A model generated the notes under the pieces. That model saw only the letters and a program-made list of their open reading frames with translations, did not search any database and was not told the DNA's origin. Below, piece after piece: positions 1 to 7,790 of a stretch of DNA of 64,000 nucleotides. Numbering within the stretch: position 1 is the first letter of the stretch; the number at the start of each line of letters is the position of its first letter. The DNA is from an uncultured Sulfitobacter sp. (GTDB lineage: Bacteria > Pseudomonadota > Alphaproteobacteria > Rhodobacterales > Rhodobacteraceae), in assembly GCA_947492925.1 (NCBI GenBank), contig CANLOQ010000003.1:248001-312000 (forward strand), given 5' to 3'. The position numbers and the translations under genes were made by a program.

Positions 1-781
1 CCATGTCGCGGTAGACAAAGGACGCGATGAAAAACGCATAGACCGCTGCCACCGCTGCTGCTTCTGTCGGGGTGAAAATACCGCCGTAGATGCCGCCCAG
101 AATGATGACGATCAGGAACAGGCCCCAGCCTGCCTCGATGCCGGACCGGCGCACTTCGCCCCAGCCCTGCCAGTCGCCTTTTGGCAGGTCGCGCACCTTG
201 GCGATGATGTAGATAGTCAGCATCAGCATGAACCCGGCCAAAAGGCCCGGAATGACGCCTGCGAGGAACATCCGGCCCACGGACACATCGGTGGCGGACG
301 CATAGACCACCATCACGATGGACGGCGGGATCAGGATGCCCAGCGTGCCCGCCACGGCGATGACACCTGCGGCGAAATCCTTGGTATAGCCCACCTCGCG
401 CATGCCGACGATCACGATGGAACCGATGGCGACAACCGTTGCGGGGGACGAGCCGGACAGGGCCGCAAAAAGCATACAGGCAAAGACACCCGCAATCGCC
501 AGACCGCCGGGCAAATGGCCCACCAGCGCGATGGAAAACCGGATGATCCGCCGCGCCACGCCGCCTGTGGACATGAAACTGGAGGCCAGAATAAAGAACG
601 GGATCGCCAGCAGCGTGTAATGCCCCGCCATCGCCTGAAAAAAGGTCTGCGCAATCGACGCCATTGAAGTGTCCGACAGCGCCAGCAAAAAGATGATCGA
701 CGACAGACCAAGCGAGATCGCAATCGGCACGCCAATCAGCATCAGCCCTACGACCATCGTGAAAAGAACAACAACTTCCAT
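1..781 (-). CDS. dctM: TRAP transporter large permease DctM (partial, N-terminal 260 residues)
   Basis: Large integral-membrane subunit of a tripartite ATP-independent periplasmic transporter, which couples the cation gradient to uptake of the solute delivered by DctP. I translated it from the ATG at 781; it stays open to the window edge, so the C-terminal part (about 170 residues in the family) is missing. Hydrophobic helices run throughout. Family signatures are visible: LLAIPFFILASSFMSTGG near residue 60, SGSSPATVVAIGS near 110 and LGILIPPSIVMVVY near 148. It starts three bases after the dctQ stop, so the two are translationally coupled. Substrate is inferred from DctP and the DctBD-like regulators to be C4-dicarboxylates. 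Confidence 0.93.
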   Translation of the reverse strand, partial: MEVVVLFTMVVGLMLIGVPIAISLGLSSIIFLLALSDTSMASIAQTFFQAMAGHYTLLAIPFFILASSFMSTGGVARRIIRFSIALVGHLPGGLAIAGVFACMLFAALSGSSPATVVAIGSIVIVGMREVGYTKDFAAGVIAVAGTLGILIPPSIVMVVYASATDVSVGRMFLAGVIPGLLAGFMLMLTIYIIAKVRDLPKGDWQGWGEVRRSGIEAGWGLFLIVIILGGIYGGIFTPTEAAAVAAVYAFFIASFVYRDM

Positions 782-784
782 TGC

Positions 785-1465
785 TTAACGCCCCGCGTTC
801 ATGTGTTTGACGTCCTCGATGGCGTCCTCAACCTCGTGGCTGACGATCAGCGTCTTCTGACGCCCCTGCACGACCTTGATCAACGCCTGCACAAAGCGCA
901 GCAGCAGCAGCGCCGCCCCGAAAGGAAGCATCGCGTAAGGAATAAAGCGTGGCAGTTTTTCGTACGCCTCACCCTCGTTCATGATGGGCTCAATAAACCG
1001 CAGCCAGTCGGGGATGGGCGTGTCGATCACCTCGTACCACGCCTGATCGCGAGTGGGGGCGAACCCCGTGGGGAACCAGCGCCCCGATGTGACATCAAGC
1101 CCCGCAAAAGGCGCCCAATAATCCCAGGCGCCCTTCATCAACAAAGCGGCGTAGATCACACAAACCAGCCCCGCGAGGATCGCCAGCACTTTGCGCGGCC
1201 CGTCGGAGAACAGGTTAATCACCGCATCCACACCCAAATGGGCCGTCACCTTGACCGCGTAGGACATGCCAAAAAGCACTAGCCAGGCAAAAAGAAACGT
1301 CACCACCTCAAGCCCCCAGATCAGCCCGGTGTTGAACCCATAGCGCAGCACGACGTTTATAAAGGTGATGATGGTCATCAGCCCGAGGATAAGCGCAATT
1401 GCGGTTTCCTCGATCTCGCTCACGATCCGCGCAAGCCCGGTCTGTGTCGACGCATGGCCCGACAT
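785..1465 (-). CDS. dctQ: TRAP transporter small permease DctQ
   Basis: Small membrane subunit that pairs with DctM. The 226 residues are long for a generic DctQ (about 160-190) but match the size of the Rhodobacter capsulatus C4-dicarboxylate DctQ. Four hydrophobic segments are visible, about 18-42, 52-72, 92-112 and 175-197. The extra length is a polar loop between helices 3 and 4, about residues 120-170, containing many Trp, Pro and charged residues. The start at 1465 is preceded by a purine-rich AGGGGGG. It lies between dctP (76 bases upstream) and dctM (3 bases downstream) in a PQM order. Confidence 0.93.
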   Translation of the reverse strand: MSGHASTQTGLARIVSEIEETAIALILGLMTIITFINVVLRYGFNTGLIWGLEVVTFLFAWLVLFGMSYAVKVTAHLGVDAVINLFSDGPRKVLAILAGLVCVIYAALLMKGAWDYWAPFAGLDVTSGRWFPTGFAPTRDQAWYEVIDTPIPDWLRFIEPIMNEGEAYEKLPRFIPYAMLPFGAALLLLRFVQALIKVVQGRQKTLIVSHEVEDAIEDVKHMNAGR

Positions 1466-1507
1466 GGCAAGCCCCCCCTGCCTTTGGAAAATCTACAGAA
1501 AGAAGAA

Positions 1508-1534
1508 CGGCCAGCCCGGCAATCGGGCTGGCCG
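1508..1534 (-). terminator. Strong hairpin between dctP and dctQ
   Basis: Perfect 11-bp inverted repeat (arm CGGCCAGCCCG) with a 5-base loop, beginning about 9 bases after the dctP stop on the minus strand. A pyrimidine-rich TTCTTCTTTC follows instead of a clean T run. In binding-protein-dependent operons such hairpins often cause partial termination or protect the upstream message, so that the binding protein exceeds the permease. That role is inferred; only the hairpin is seen. Confidence 0.7.
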
Positions 1535-1542
1535 CTGTTTCA

Positions 1543-2541
1543 TTACGAACCGGACGTGTTGAACTTTTGTGCCGCTTCGATGTTTTCCTGACCCACATCG
1601 TCACGGAACTGGTCCCAGACGGGTTTCATGGTGTCGACCCATTCCTGACGCTGCTCTGCGGTCAGCTCACGTACCACACCGCCGGCATCCAGAATGGCCT
1701 GCTTGGCTTCGGCGTTGACCTTGGTGGATTCAGAGTTCCGCGCTTCGGTCACTTCGGCCACGATGGTCATCAGCTGGTCGCGTACATCGGCGTCAAGGGA
1801 ATCAACCCAATCGGTCGAGGTCACCAGCAGGTAGTCGATGATGCCGTGGTTTGTCTCTGTGATGCCGTCCTGCACCTCAAAGAATTTCTTGCCGTAGATG
1901 TTGGACCATGTGTTTTCCTGCCCGTCCACAACGCCGGTTTGCAGCGCGCCGTACACTTCGGAGAACGCCATCGGCTGGGGCGAGCCACCCATCGCCGCCA
2001 TCTGCGCCTTGAGCACGTCGGAGTTTTGCACGCGGAATTTCAGACCATTGGCATCGGAAGGCGACAGCAGCGGCTTGTTCGCCGACATCTGCTTCATCCC
2101 GTTGTGCCAGAACGCCAGACCCAGCAGGCCACGGCGCGTCATGCTTTCCTTCATCGCCTGACCGGTTTCGGAGTTCTGGAAGGCGTCAACGGCGTTGATG
2201 TCTTCAAACATGAAGGGCAGATCGAAAATGCGGAATTTCTTGGTGAACTGCTCGAACTTCGACAGCGATGGTGCGGCCATCTGCACGTCGCCTTGCAACA
2301 GCGCTTCCAGCACCTGATCGTCGTTATAGAGCGTGGAGTTCGGGAACACCTCCATGCAGGCCTTGCCGTTCATCTCTTCGTTGATGCGGCTTTCCAGCAG
2401 GGATGCAGCGATGCCCTTGGGGTGTTTGTCTGTGTTGGTGACGTGGCTCAGCTTGATGACAATCTCGCCATCATCACAGGCGGCAGCCACGGCGCTTGCG
2501 GATACGGTCATTGCCAGAACGGCAGCGGTCAGAATTTTCAT
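1543..2541 (-). CDS. dctP: TRAP dicarboxylate transporter periplasmic binding protein DctP
   Basis: Periplasmic solute receptor, 332 residues, close to the 333 of R. capsulatus DctP. I chose the ATG at 2541 because GGAGGAG precedes it by 6 bases and it begins a clean signal peptide (MKILTAAVLAMTVSASAVAA, cleavage near residue 20). The DctP fold signatures include KLSHVTNTDKHPKG near 30, the conserved ligand-arginine segment GLKFRVQNSDV near 165 and GALQTGVVDGQENTWSN near 195. It is first of a dctP-dctQ-dctM operon. Candidate operators and a sigma70-like promoter lie upstream (2600-2780). C4-dicarboxylate (succinate, malate, fumarate) is the likely substrate; other organic acids cannot be excluded. 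Confidence 0.93.
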   Translation of the reverse strand: MKILTAAVLAMTVSASAVAAACDDGEIVIKLSHVTNTDKHPKGIAASLLESRINEEMNGKACMEVFPNSTLYNDDQVLEALLQGDVQMAAPSLSKFEQFTKKFRIFDLPFMFEDINAVDAFQNSETGQAMKESMTRRGLLGLAFWHNGMKQMSANKPLLSPSDANGLKFRVQNSDVLKAQMAAMGGSPQPMAFSEVYGALQTGVVDGQENTWSNIYGKKFFEVQDGITETNHGIIDYLLVTSTDWVDSLDADVRDQLMTIVAEVTEARNSESTKVNAEAKQAILDAGGVVRELTAEQRQEWVDTMKPVWDQFRDDVGQENIEAAQKFNTSGS

Positions 2542-2599
2542 GGTGTCTCCTCCCAGAGAATAGAATCGGGTTTCGGCAGGGTTTGACCTGCTCTGATGG

Positions 2600-2629
2600 T
2601 ATAAAAGGCGCTGGGGTGCCGGGTCACAA
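2600..2629 (-). promoter_or_regulatory. Candidate sigma70-type promoter of dctPQM
   Basis: Reading the minus strand, TTGTGA (2629-2624) and TTTATA (2605-2600) are separated by 18 bases, about 60 bases before the dctP start. I looked for a sigma54 -24/-12 element (TGGCAC-N5-TTGC type) across 2542-2727 and saw none. This is a match by eye, not a scored prediction. Confidence 0.4.
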
Positions 2630-2727
2630 GGTTGTGTTCTCAACCACTTTCGATGGCGCTGAATTACAATAAAATCATTGATTTGAGGTCCATTCCTAAC
2701 CCATCGGATGAACACCACCACTGACGT

Positions 2728-2780
2728 CTGTGCGGTATTCCGCACAGATCGCAGGTCCGCTTGTGCGGTTTTCCGCACAG
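2728..2780. promoter_or_regulatory. Tandem palindromic operators upstream of dctP
   Basis: Two nearly identical dyads. Site 1 (2728-2747) has 8-bp arms CTGTGCGG around TATT. Site 2 (2762-2779) has 7-bp arms TGTGCGG around TTTT. Their centres are 33 bp apart, close to three helical turns, so two dimers would sit on one DNA face. They lie 2-3 bases past the regulator stop codon and about 100 bp upstream of the candidate dctP promoter. The natural binder is the adjacent response regulator; that is inference. Confidence 0.65.
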
Positions 2781-2782
2781 GA

Positions 2783-4012
2783 TCAGGGACGAAAATCTTC
2801 TGCGCGGATGCCGTAGCGGGCCAATTTGTCGTAAAAGGTCTTGCGCGGCAGCTTCAGCGCCTCAGCGGCCGCAGAGGCCTGCCCGCCCGTGCGCCGCAGC
2901 GCTGCCTCCAGCAAGGACCGTTCGATCATCGACATCTGTTCGGACAGCCCAAGCGACGTGTCCGGCACCACGTCTTCCGGCAGGCCCATGACAAAGCGCA
3001 TCGCCACTGACATCAGCGCGCGGGCGTTGCCGGGCCAGTCTCGCGCCATCAGGCTTGCCACCAGTTCCGGCGTCACTTCCGGGGCGCGCAGCCCGGCCTG
3101 TTCGGCGGCCTGTGCCACGTAGCGGCGGAACATTTCGGGGATGTCCTCTGGCCGTTCGGCCAGCGACGGGATGCGCACGCTCAGCGCTTCGAGACGGTAA
3201 TAAAGATCGGCGTTAAAACGCCCCGCCTGCATTTCAGCGGCCAGATCGCGGGTGTTCCCGGCAATGAGGCACACGCCCTTTGTCTGTTCGTGCCCTTCGC
3301 TCAGCGCCAGCTGCAACTGCGCGGGCAGATAGGACACCTCATCAATAAACAGACTGCCGCCGTCCGCCTCGCGCAGCGCGTCATGCAGGCTCGCGGCACT
3401 CAACCCGCTGGCCGCCTTTTTCACAAACGGAGCCTTGGAGCGGACCGAACTCAGGTGAACCACCTCTGCCACCTTGGAGATGCCGGAGCCGGGCGCGCCG
3501 GTTACCAGCACATCGGCCTCGGCCTGCGCGACCAGGCGCACCTGACGGCGCAGCCCTTCAGCCAGATCAGAGGTGCCAAAGACCATGCGTGCCGCCGGAT
3601 CGCCCGTTTCGACCAGGTGGCGCAGGCGGCGATTGTCCAGCACCAGCGCCCGGGTGCGCAGCGCCCGTTCCAGCACGATGATCAGTTCGGAAGGCGCGCA
3701 GGGCTTTTCGAGAAAGCCAAAGGCACCCTGCCCCATTGCCGCCACCGCCATCGGAATATCGCCTTCGCCGGTCAACAGGATCACCGGCAAATCCGGGTCC
3801 TGCCCCCGGGCATATTCCAGCAGGTGAAATCCGTCGCGCCCCGGCATCCTGATGTCCGACAGGATCACCCCGTCAAAGCCCCGTGTGATCCGGTCTTTGG
3901 CCGCGACAAAGGATCCGGCGGTCACCGGCGTCATCTCTGCCAGTTCCAGCGTCTGCGCCAATGCCTCGCGCACTGCCGCATCATCATCGACCAACAACAC
4001 CGTACCCGTCAT
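2783..4012 (-). CDS. DctD-like response regulator with degenerate, GAFTGA-less AAA+ domain
   Basis: Two-component regulator of 409 residues in the NtrC/DctD architecture. The receiver domain (1-120) has acidic D9/D10, phosphoacceptor D53 (LSDIRMPGRDG), T81 and K103. The AAA+ domain spans about 140-355 and the Fis-type HTH 370-405 (ASAAAEALKLPRKTFYDKL). The ATPase part is abnormal. The Walker A-like GAPGSGISK (172-180) has I and S where family members have K and E. Only about 40 residues separate it from Walker B (LFIDE, 221-225), some 25 fewer than usual, and the GAFTGA loop is absent. The arginine-finger region FNADLYYRLEALSVRIP survives. It overlaps the kinase gene by four bases. Loss of GAFTGA is known in R. 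capsulatus NtrC, which works with sigma70; I infer the same here. Confidence 0.88.
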   Translation of the reverse strand: MTGTVLLVDDDAAVREALAQTLELAEMTPVTAGSFVAAKDRITRGFDGVILSDIRMPGRDGFHLLEYARGQDPDLPVILLTGEGDIPMAVAAMGQGAFGFLEKPCAPSELIIVLERALRTRALVLDNRRLRHLVETGDPAARMVFGTSDLAEGLRRQVRLVAQAEADVLVTGAPGSGISKVAEVVHLSSVRSKAPFVKKAASGLSAASLHDALREADGGSLFIDEVSYLPAQLQLALSEGHEQTKGVCLIAGNTRDLAAEMQAGRFNADLYYRLEALSVRIPSLAERPEDIPEMFRRYVAQAAEQAGLRAPEVTPELVASLMARDWPGNARALMSVAMRFVMGLPEDVVPDTSLGLSEQMSMIERSLLEAALRRTGGQASAAAEALKLPRKTFYDKLARYGIRAEDFRP

Positions 4013-5763
4013 GCCGCCACCCTGCGCGCAGGCGCCGGGGCCAGCGTGACGGTAAAGACCGCCCCCCCAGCGGGATCATTGGCACCTTTGATCCGGCCCC
4101 CAAAACTTTGCACGATGCCATAGCTGATTGACAGGCCCAGCCCCATGCCCCCGGTCTGACCCACTTCCTTGGTGGTATAAAACGGCTCGAACACCTTGTC
4201 GGGCATCTCAATCCCCGGGCCGGTGTCCCGAAATTCAACCGTGACCTCATCGCCCGCGACCACCGTGATGAAAAGCGCCCGGTGCTCAGCCTGCGCCGTG
4301 GCATCCACCGCGTTGGTGATCAGGTTCACAAAAACCTGCCCCAACCGCACCTCGCCACCGCGCACCCAGACGTCCTGCGCGGGCGGTGTGTATTCCAGCG
4401 TGACACCCGCCGCCTCCCGGTGTCCACGCGTCAGCTCCAGCGCTGATTGCAGCGCCTGATGCAGCGGAATGCTGTCCTGCGCGGTGTTCTCCTGCCGCGC
4501 AAAGGCACGCAGGTTCTGGATGATCCGACCCATGCGGCCCGTCATCTCGGAAATCCGGGTGAGGTTCTCGCGGACACGGTCCTCTTTGCCGCGATCCATG
4601 AACTGCACCGCATTGTCGGCAAAGGACCGGATCGCCATGAGCGGCTGATTCAACTCATGGCTGATGCCTGCTGACATTTGCCCAAGCGCGCTAAGCTTGC
4701 CCGCCTGCACCAGATCGTCCTGCGCGCGCCTGAGCGCGGTCTGCGCCTCCTCGCGTTCGGTCGCCTCTGCGATCAGTTTTGCGTTTGTCTCGCGCAGTGC
4801 AACGGTGCGTTTGGCCACCCGCGCCTCCAGCTGGATATTGGCCGCGGCCAACGCGCGCCGCCGCTCGGCAGCAAGATAAAGCAGTGAGCCGAAGGCAAGA
4901 CAAAGGGCCGCCACCGCTGCCGCTTGCGCAAAGGCCAACGCGCGGACCTGAGAGACATCCAGCAACACTTCGCCAGTCATGCCGATCACCGGTAGCGCCT
5001 GTGTCAGATGCAGCGCTTCCTGCGGCAGATACGGCCCCCACCCCAAATCCCATATTTCATGCGGGCCGATCATCTGCGCGGCAAATGCGGGTGCCTCGCC
5101 CGCAGGCGGCACCAGCCCAGCGGAATTTTCCGGCCGCTGCCAGAACAGGATTTCCGACCGGTTCGAAATATAGACAACACCCGCCCGGTCGGTGAAAAAT
5201 GCCGCCGGGTTGGTGCCGCGCCAGTTGTAATCAATGCCGTTAAGGTCGGTGATCACCACCACCGCCCCCTGCACCTTGCCCGCCGCATCAAAGGACGGTG
5301 CGGCATGAAAAAAGGCCCGCTGTGTCAGCGGCAGCGCGGCACCGTGACCCCAGCCAAGCGCGCCGCGCAGTGCGCGCCGGACGTGGGCGTATTGCCCCAG
5401 CGCCGCAACGGCGGTGCCCGAGGCCGACGACACCACGCGCCCCTTTGCATCCAGCACAAGCACATCCAGCGCCGCCGATTTATCGGCCACCTCTACCAGC
5501 AGACCCGCCGTATCATCCGCCGCGCCGCGCTGTGTGGCGCGCAGCACCTGCGGGTGATCGGCCATCAGCACCGCCAGATCGCGGTAGCGCTGCAATTGCC
5601 CCACCAGACGGTCCCCCGCCAGCGCCAGATCGGCCTGCCCTCGCGCCGCGAGCTGATCCAGCCCCTGATGATAGGCATAACCCCAGACCCCCGCCGTCAG
5701 GATCAGAACAACCCCAAGGAAAGCCAGCACCAATGTGCCGCGGTGATGAAACGCCTTTGTCAT
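4009..5763 (-). CDS. DctB-like membrane sensor histidine kinase
   Basis: Sensor kinase of about 584 residues, predicted to sense extracytoplasmic dicarboxylates and phosphorylate the overlapping regulator. I prefer the ATG at 5763 (MTKAFHHRGTL); an in-frame start exists at 5778. Membrane segments at about 9-28 and 275-298 flank a periplasmic sensor region of PAS/Cache size. A coiled linker (about 300-360) leads to the dimerization/phosphotransfer helix with H369 in GISHELNQPLMAIRSFA. The ATPase domain follows, with N (FVNLITNAVDA), G1 (DTGPGIE), F (FEPFYTTK) and G2 (GMGLGLSIS) boxes. Its TGA overlaps the regulator ATG, indicating an operon. Exact ligand is inferred from the neighbouring dctPQM. 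Confidence 0.88.
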   Translation of the reverse strand: MTKAFHHRGTLVLAFLGVVLILTAGVWGYAYHQGLDQLAARGQADLALAGDRLVGQLQRYRDLAVLMADHPQVLRATQRGAADDTAGLLVEVADKSAALDVLVLDAKGRVVSSASGTAVAALGQYAHVRRALRGALGWGHGAALPLTQRAFFHAAPSFDAAGKVQGAVVVITDLNGIDYNWRGTNPAAFFTDRAGVVYISNRSEILFWQRPENSAGLVPPAGEAPAFAAQMIGPHEIWDLGWGPYLPQEALHLTQALPVIGMTGEVLLDVSQVRALAFAQAAAVAALCLAFGSLLYLAAERRRALAAANIQLEARVAKRTVALRETNAKLIAEATEREEAQTALRRAQDDLVQAGKLSALGQMSAGISHELNQPLMAIRSFADNAVQFMDRGKEDRVRENLTRISEMTGRMGRIIQNLRAFARQENTAQDSIPLHQALQSALELTRGHREAAGVTLEYTPPAQDVWVRGGEVRLGQVFVNLITNAVDATAQAEHRALFITVVAGDEVTVEFRDTGPGIEMPDKVFEPFYTTKEVGQTGGMGLGLSISYGIVQSFGGRIKGANDPAGGAVFTVTLAPAPARRVAA

Positions 5764-5820
5764 AGCCTCAGATTGCACAAGCCCCCTTGTCTTGGCCAGT
5801 CCCCTGCGGTTGCATGGGGC

Positions 5821-7029
5821 ATGTACCTGTTGTCACAATCCCCCCAGGACTCCGATTTTACCCAGAACCCCTATCCGGTCTATGCCCATGCCCGGGCGGC
5901 AGGCCCCGTGGTGTTCTGGAAAGACTACGACATGCTGGCGGCCTTTGATCACGCCACCGTCCAGTCCCTTTTGCGCGACAGGCGCCTGGGCCGGGCGCGG
6001 CCCGCACATCTGCGCCAGCCCTATCCCGCGCATCTGACAGACTGGGGCCGGACCGAAGACACCTCCATGCTGGATATGGAACCACCCGCCCACACCCGCC
6101 TGCGCGCACTAGTGCTGCGCGCCTTCACCTCGCGGCGTATCGCCGGGCTTGCCCCCGATATCCACGCTGTCACGCAGGCGCTCCTGCGCGACCTGCCGGA
6201 TCATCCCTTTGACCTGATCCCGGCATTCTGCACCGAATTGCCGGTGCGGATCATCGCCCGGTTGCTGGGCGTGCCAGAAGACATGTCGGGCGACCTGCTG
6301 CGCTGGTCGGGCGCGATGGTGGCGATGTATCAGGCGGGCCGGACCCGCGCGACCGAAGACCGCGCCAACCGCGCCGCAGCGGATTTCACCAGCTTCCTGC
6401 GCGCCTACATCGACAAACGCCGCAGCGACCCGCGCGATGATCTGATCACCGAATTGATCGCGGCAGAACAAGATGGTGCCCGGCTCAGCACGGACGAGCT
6501 GATCGGCACCTGCATTCTGCTGCTGAACGCGGGCCATGAAGCAACGGTGCACAGTCTGGGCAACGCCGTGAAATGCCTGCTGGAGAATGACACGCCCCAC
6601 GCCGCTCTTTCCCCGGACCGGATCGCCGCCACGGTCGAGGAATTGCTGCGGTTCGATCCGCCGCTGCACCTTTTTACCCGGTTTGCCTATGAAGACATCC
6701 AGCTGGGAGACAGTGTTCTGCCCAAGCATGCGGAAATTGCCCTGATCCTCGGCGCAGCGGGGCGCGACCCCGTCCTGTGGGATCGACCCGACCGGTTTGA
6801 CCCTGACCGCCCGGCACAGGGGCATGCAGCCTTTGGCGGCGGTCTGCACTTTTGTGTTGGCGCGCCCCTTGCGCGGCTGGAACTGCAGATCGCCCTGCCC
6901 GCGCTTTTCGCGCATTTGCCGCAGATGCGCCTGAACGAAACGCCCCGTTATGCGGACAGCTATCATTTTCACAAACTCGACCGTCTGATGATCGACCCAC
7001 GATCCGTGGCCGGGTCAAAGACGGCGTAG
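5821..7029 (+). CDS. Cytochrome P450
   Basis: Soluble bacterial class I-type P450 of 402 residues. Visible motifs are the I-helix oxygen-activation AGHEAT (237-242), the K-helix ExxR as EELLR (273-277), and the heme-binding loop FGGGLHFCVG (338-347) with the thiolate ligand C345. The start ATG at 5821 gives a normal N-terminus; the open frame extends further upstream antisense to the kinase gene, which is not credible. It is transcribed divergently from the kinase with 57 bases between. No ferredoxin or ferredoxin reductase adjoins it, so its redox partner must be elsewhere; substrate cannot be told from sequence. Confidence 0.93.
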   Translation: MYLLSQSPQDSDFTQNPYPVYAHARAAGPVVFWKDYDMLAAFDHATVQSLLRDRRLGRARPAHLRQPYPAHLTDWGRTEDTSMLDMEPPAHTRLRALVLRAFTSRRIAGLAPDIHAVTQALLRDLPDHPFDLIPAFCTELPVRIIARLLGVPEDMSGDLLRWSGAMVAMYQAGRTRATEDRANRAAADFTSFLRAYIDKRRSDPRDDLITELIAAEQDGARLSTDELIGTCILLLNAGHEATVHSLGNAVKCLLENDTPHAALSPDRIAATVEELLRFDPPLHLFTRFAYEDIQLGDSVLPKHAEIALILGAAGRDPVLWDRPDRFDPDRPAQGHAAFGGGLHFCVGAPLARLELQIALPALFAHLPQMRLNETPRYADSYHFHKLDRLMIDPRSVAGSKTA

Positions 7030-7152
7030 CACCCCGCGCGCTGCACGCACGAATACCTTCTTTGATGTGCCGCTCTCCACGCACGACGCCTTGCACACTG
7101 TGCCAACAATGTTTCCCTCAATCAGGTAGGCTCACCTCGGCCACAGGCACCA

Positions 7153-7192
7153 GAATGTCGTCGCGCGCAGCGCGGCCTTTGGATCACGTCAC
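7153..7192 (-). repeat. Copy A of a dispersed GATCCAAAGG / GCGCGC repeat
   Basis: About 40 bases ending at the lrp stop codon, about 85% identical by eye to 61830-61871, which lies just beyond the lpd stop. The shared part on the minus strand is GTGATCCAAAGG-type sequence followed by a GC-only inverted repeat around CGCGCTG. Both copies sit at 3' ends of minus-strand genes, so a role as transcript end or REP-like element is plausible. Confidence 0.5.
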
Positions 7193-7650
7193 AGCGGCAA
7201 CACCACGGTTGATTTGATCTCTTCCATCGACAAAAGCGCCGTGACGTTGTGGACCCGCACCTCCGAGATCAGCGCCTGATAAAACGCGTCATAGGCCCGC
7301 GCGTTGGCCACACGCACCTTGAGGATATAGTCGATGTCCCCCGCCAGACGGTGCGCTTCCTGTACTTCGGGGCGGTCCTGCAAGGCCTTCAGGAACCGCG
7401 CCTGCCATTCCGCCTCATGCTCGGAGGTGCGGATCAGCACAAAGAAACAGGCCTCAAAACCCAGCGCCTCCGCGTCCAGCATCACAGTCTGCTGACCAAT
7501 CACGCCGCCTGCGCGCAGCTTCTTGATCCGATTCCACACCGGGGTCTTGGAAGAGCCCACATTGCGCGCAATTTCATCCAGCGACTGGCTCGCATCGCGC
7601 TGCAGTTCCGCCAGAATTTTCCGATCCGTCTCATCTATACGCACGGCCAT
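7189..7650 (-). CDS. Lrp/AsnC-family transcriptional regulator
   Basis: A 153-residue feast/famine regulator. The N-terminal HTH spans about residues 5-60 (DETDRKILAELQRDASQSLD, then the recognition helix around SSKTPVWNRIKKL), followed by a RAM ligand-binding domain (about 65-150, with GDIDYILKVRV). It is divergent from cysG with 140 bases between. In Roseobacter-group genomes an Lrp-type gene commonly faces this sulfite-reduction operon, so it probably controls the cys genes and itself. The co-effector (an amino acid, perhaps a sulfur amino acid) is not evident. Confidence 0.92.
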   Translation of the reverse strand: MAVRIDETDRKILAELQRDASQSLDEIARNVGSSKTPVWNRIKKLRAGGVIGQQTVMLDAEALGFEACFFVLIRTSEHEAEWQARFLKALQDRPEVQEAHRLAGDIDYILKVRVANARAYDAFYQALISEVRVHNVTALLSMEEIKSTVVLPL

Positions 7651-7790
7651 TCCATCATTCTCCTGTTCCCGAACCAGACGTTCCGCATTGCCGGAATATC
7701 AGAACCAGCGTCCTTATTCCCACGGATACCTAGCGCAATATCGGGAAATCTTCCTATATTCAACGCAACACCGCAGCGAAAGGCACCGCA

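Noticed and set aside
1399-2586. 395-residue plus-strand frame over dctP and dctQ
   Set aside because: Antisense shadow of the transporter genes; no recognisable domain.
2630-2645. Third operator GGTTG...CAACC
   Set aside because: Only 5-bp arms, unlike the TGTGCGG dyads, and likely by chance.
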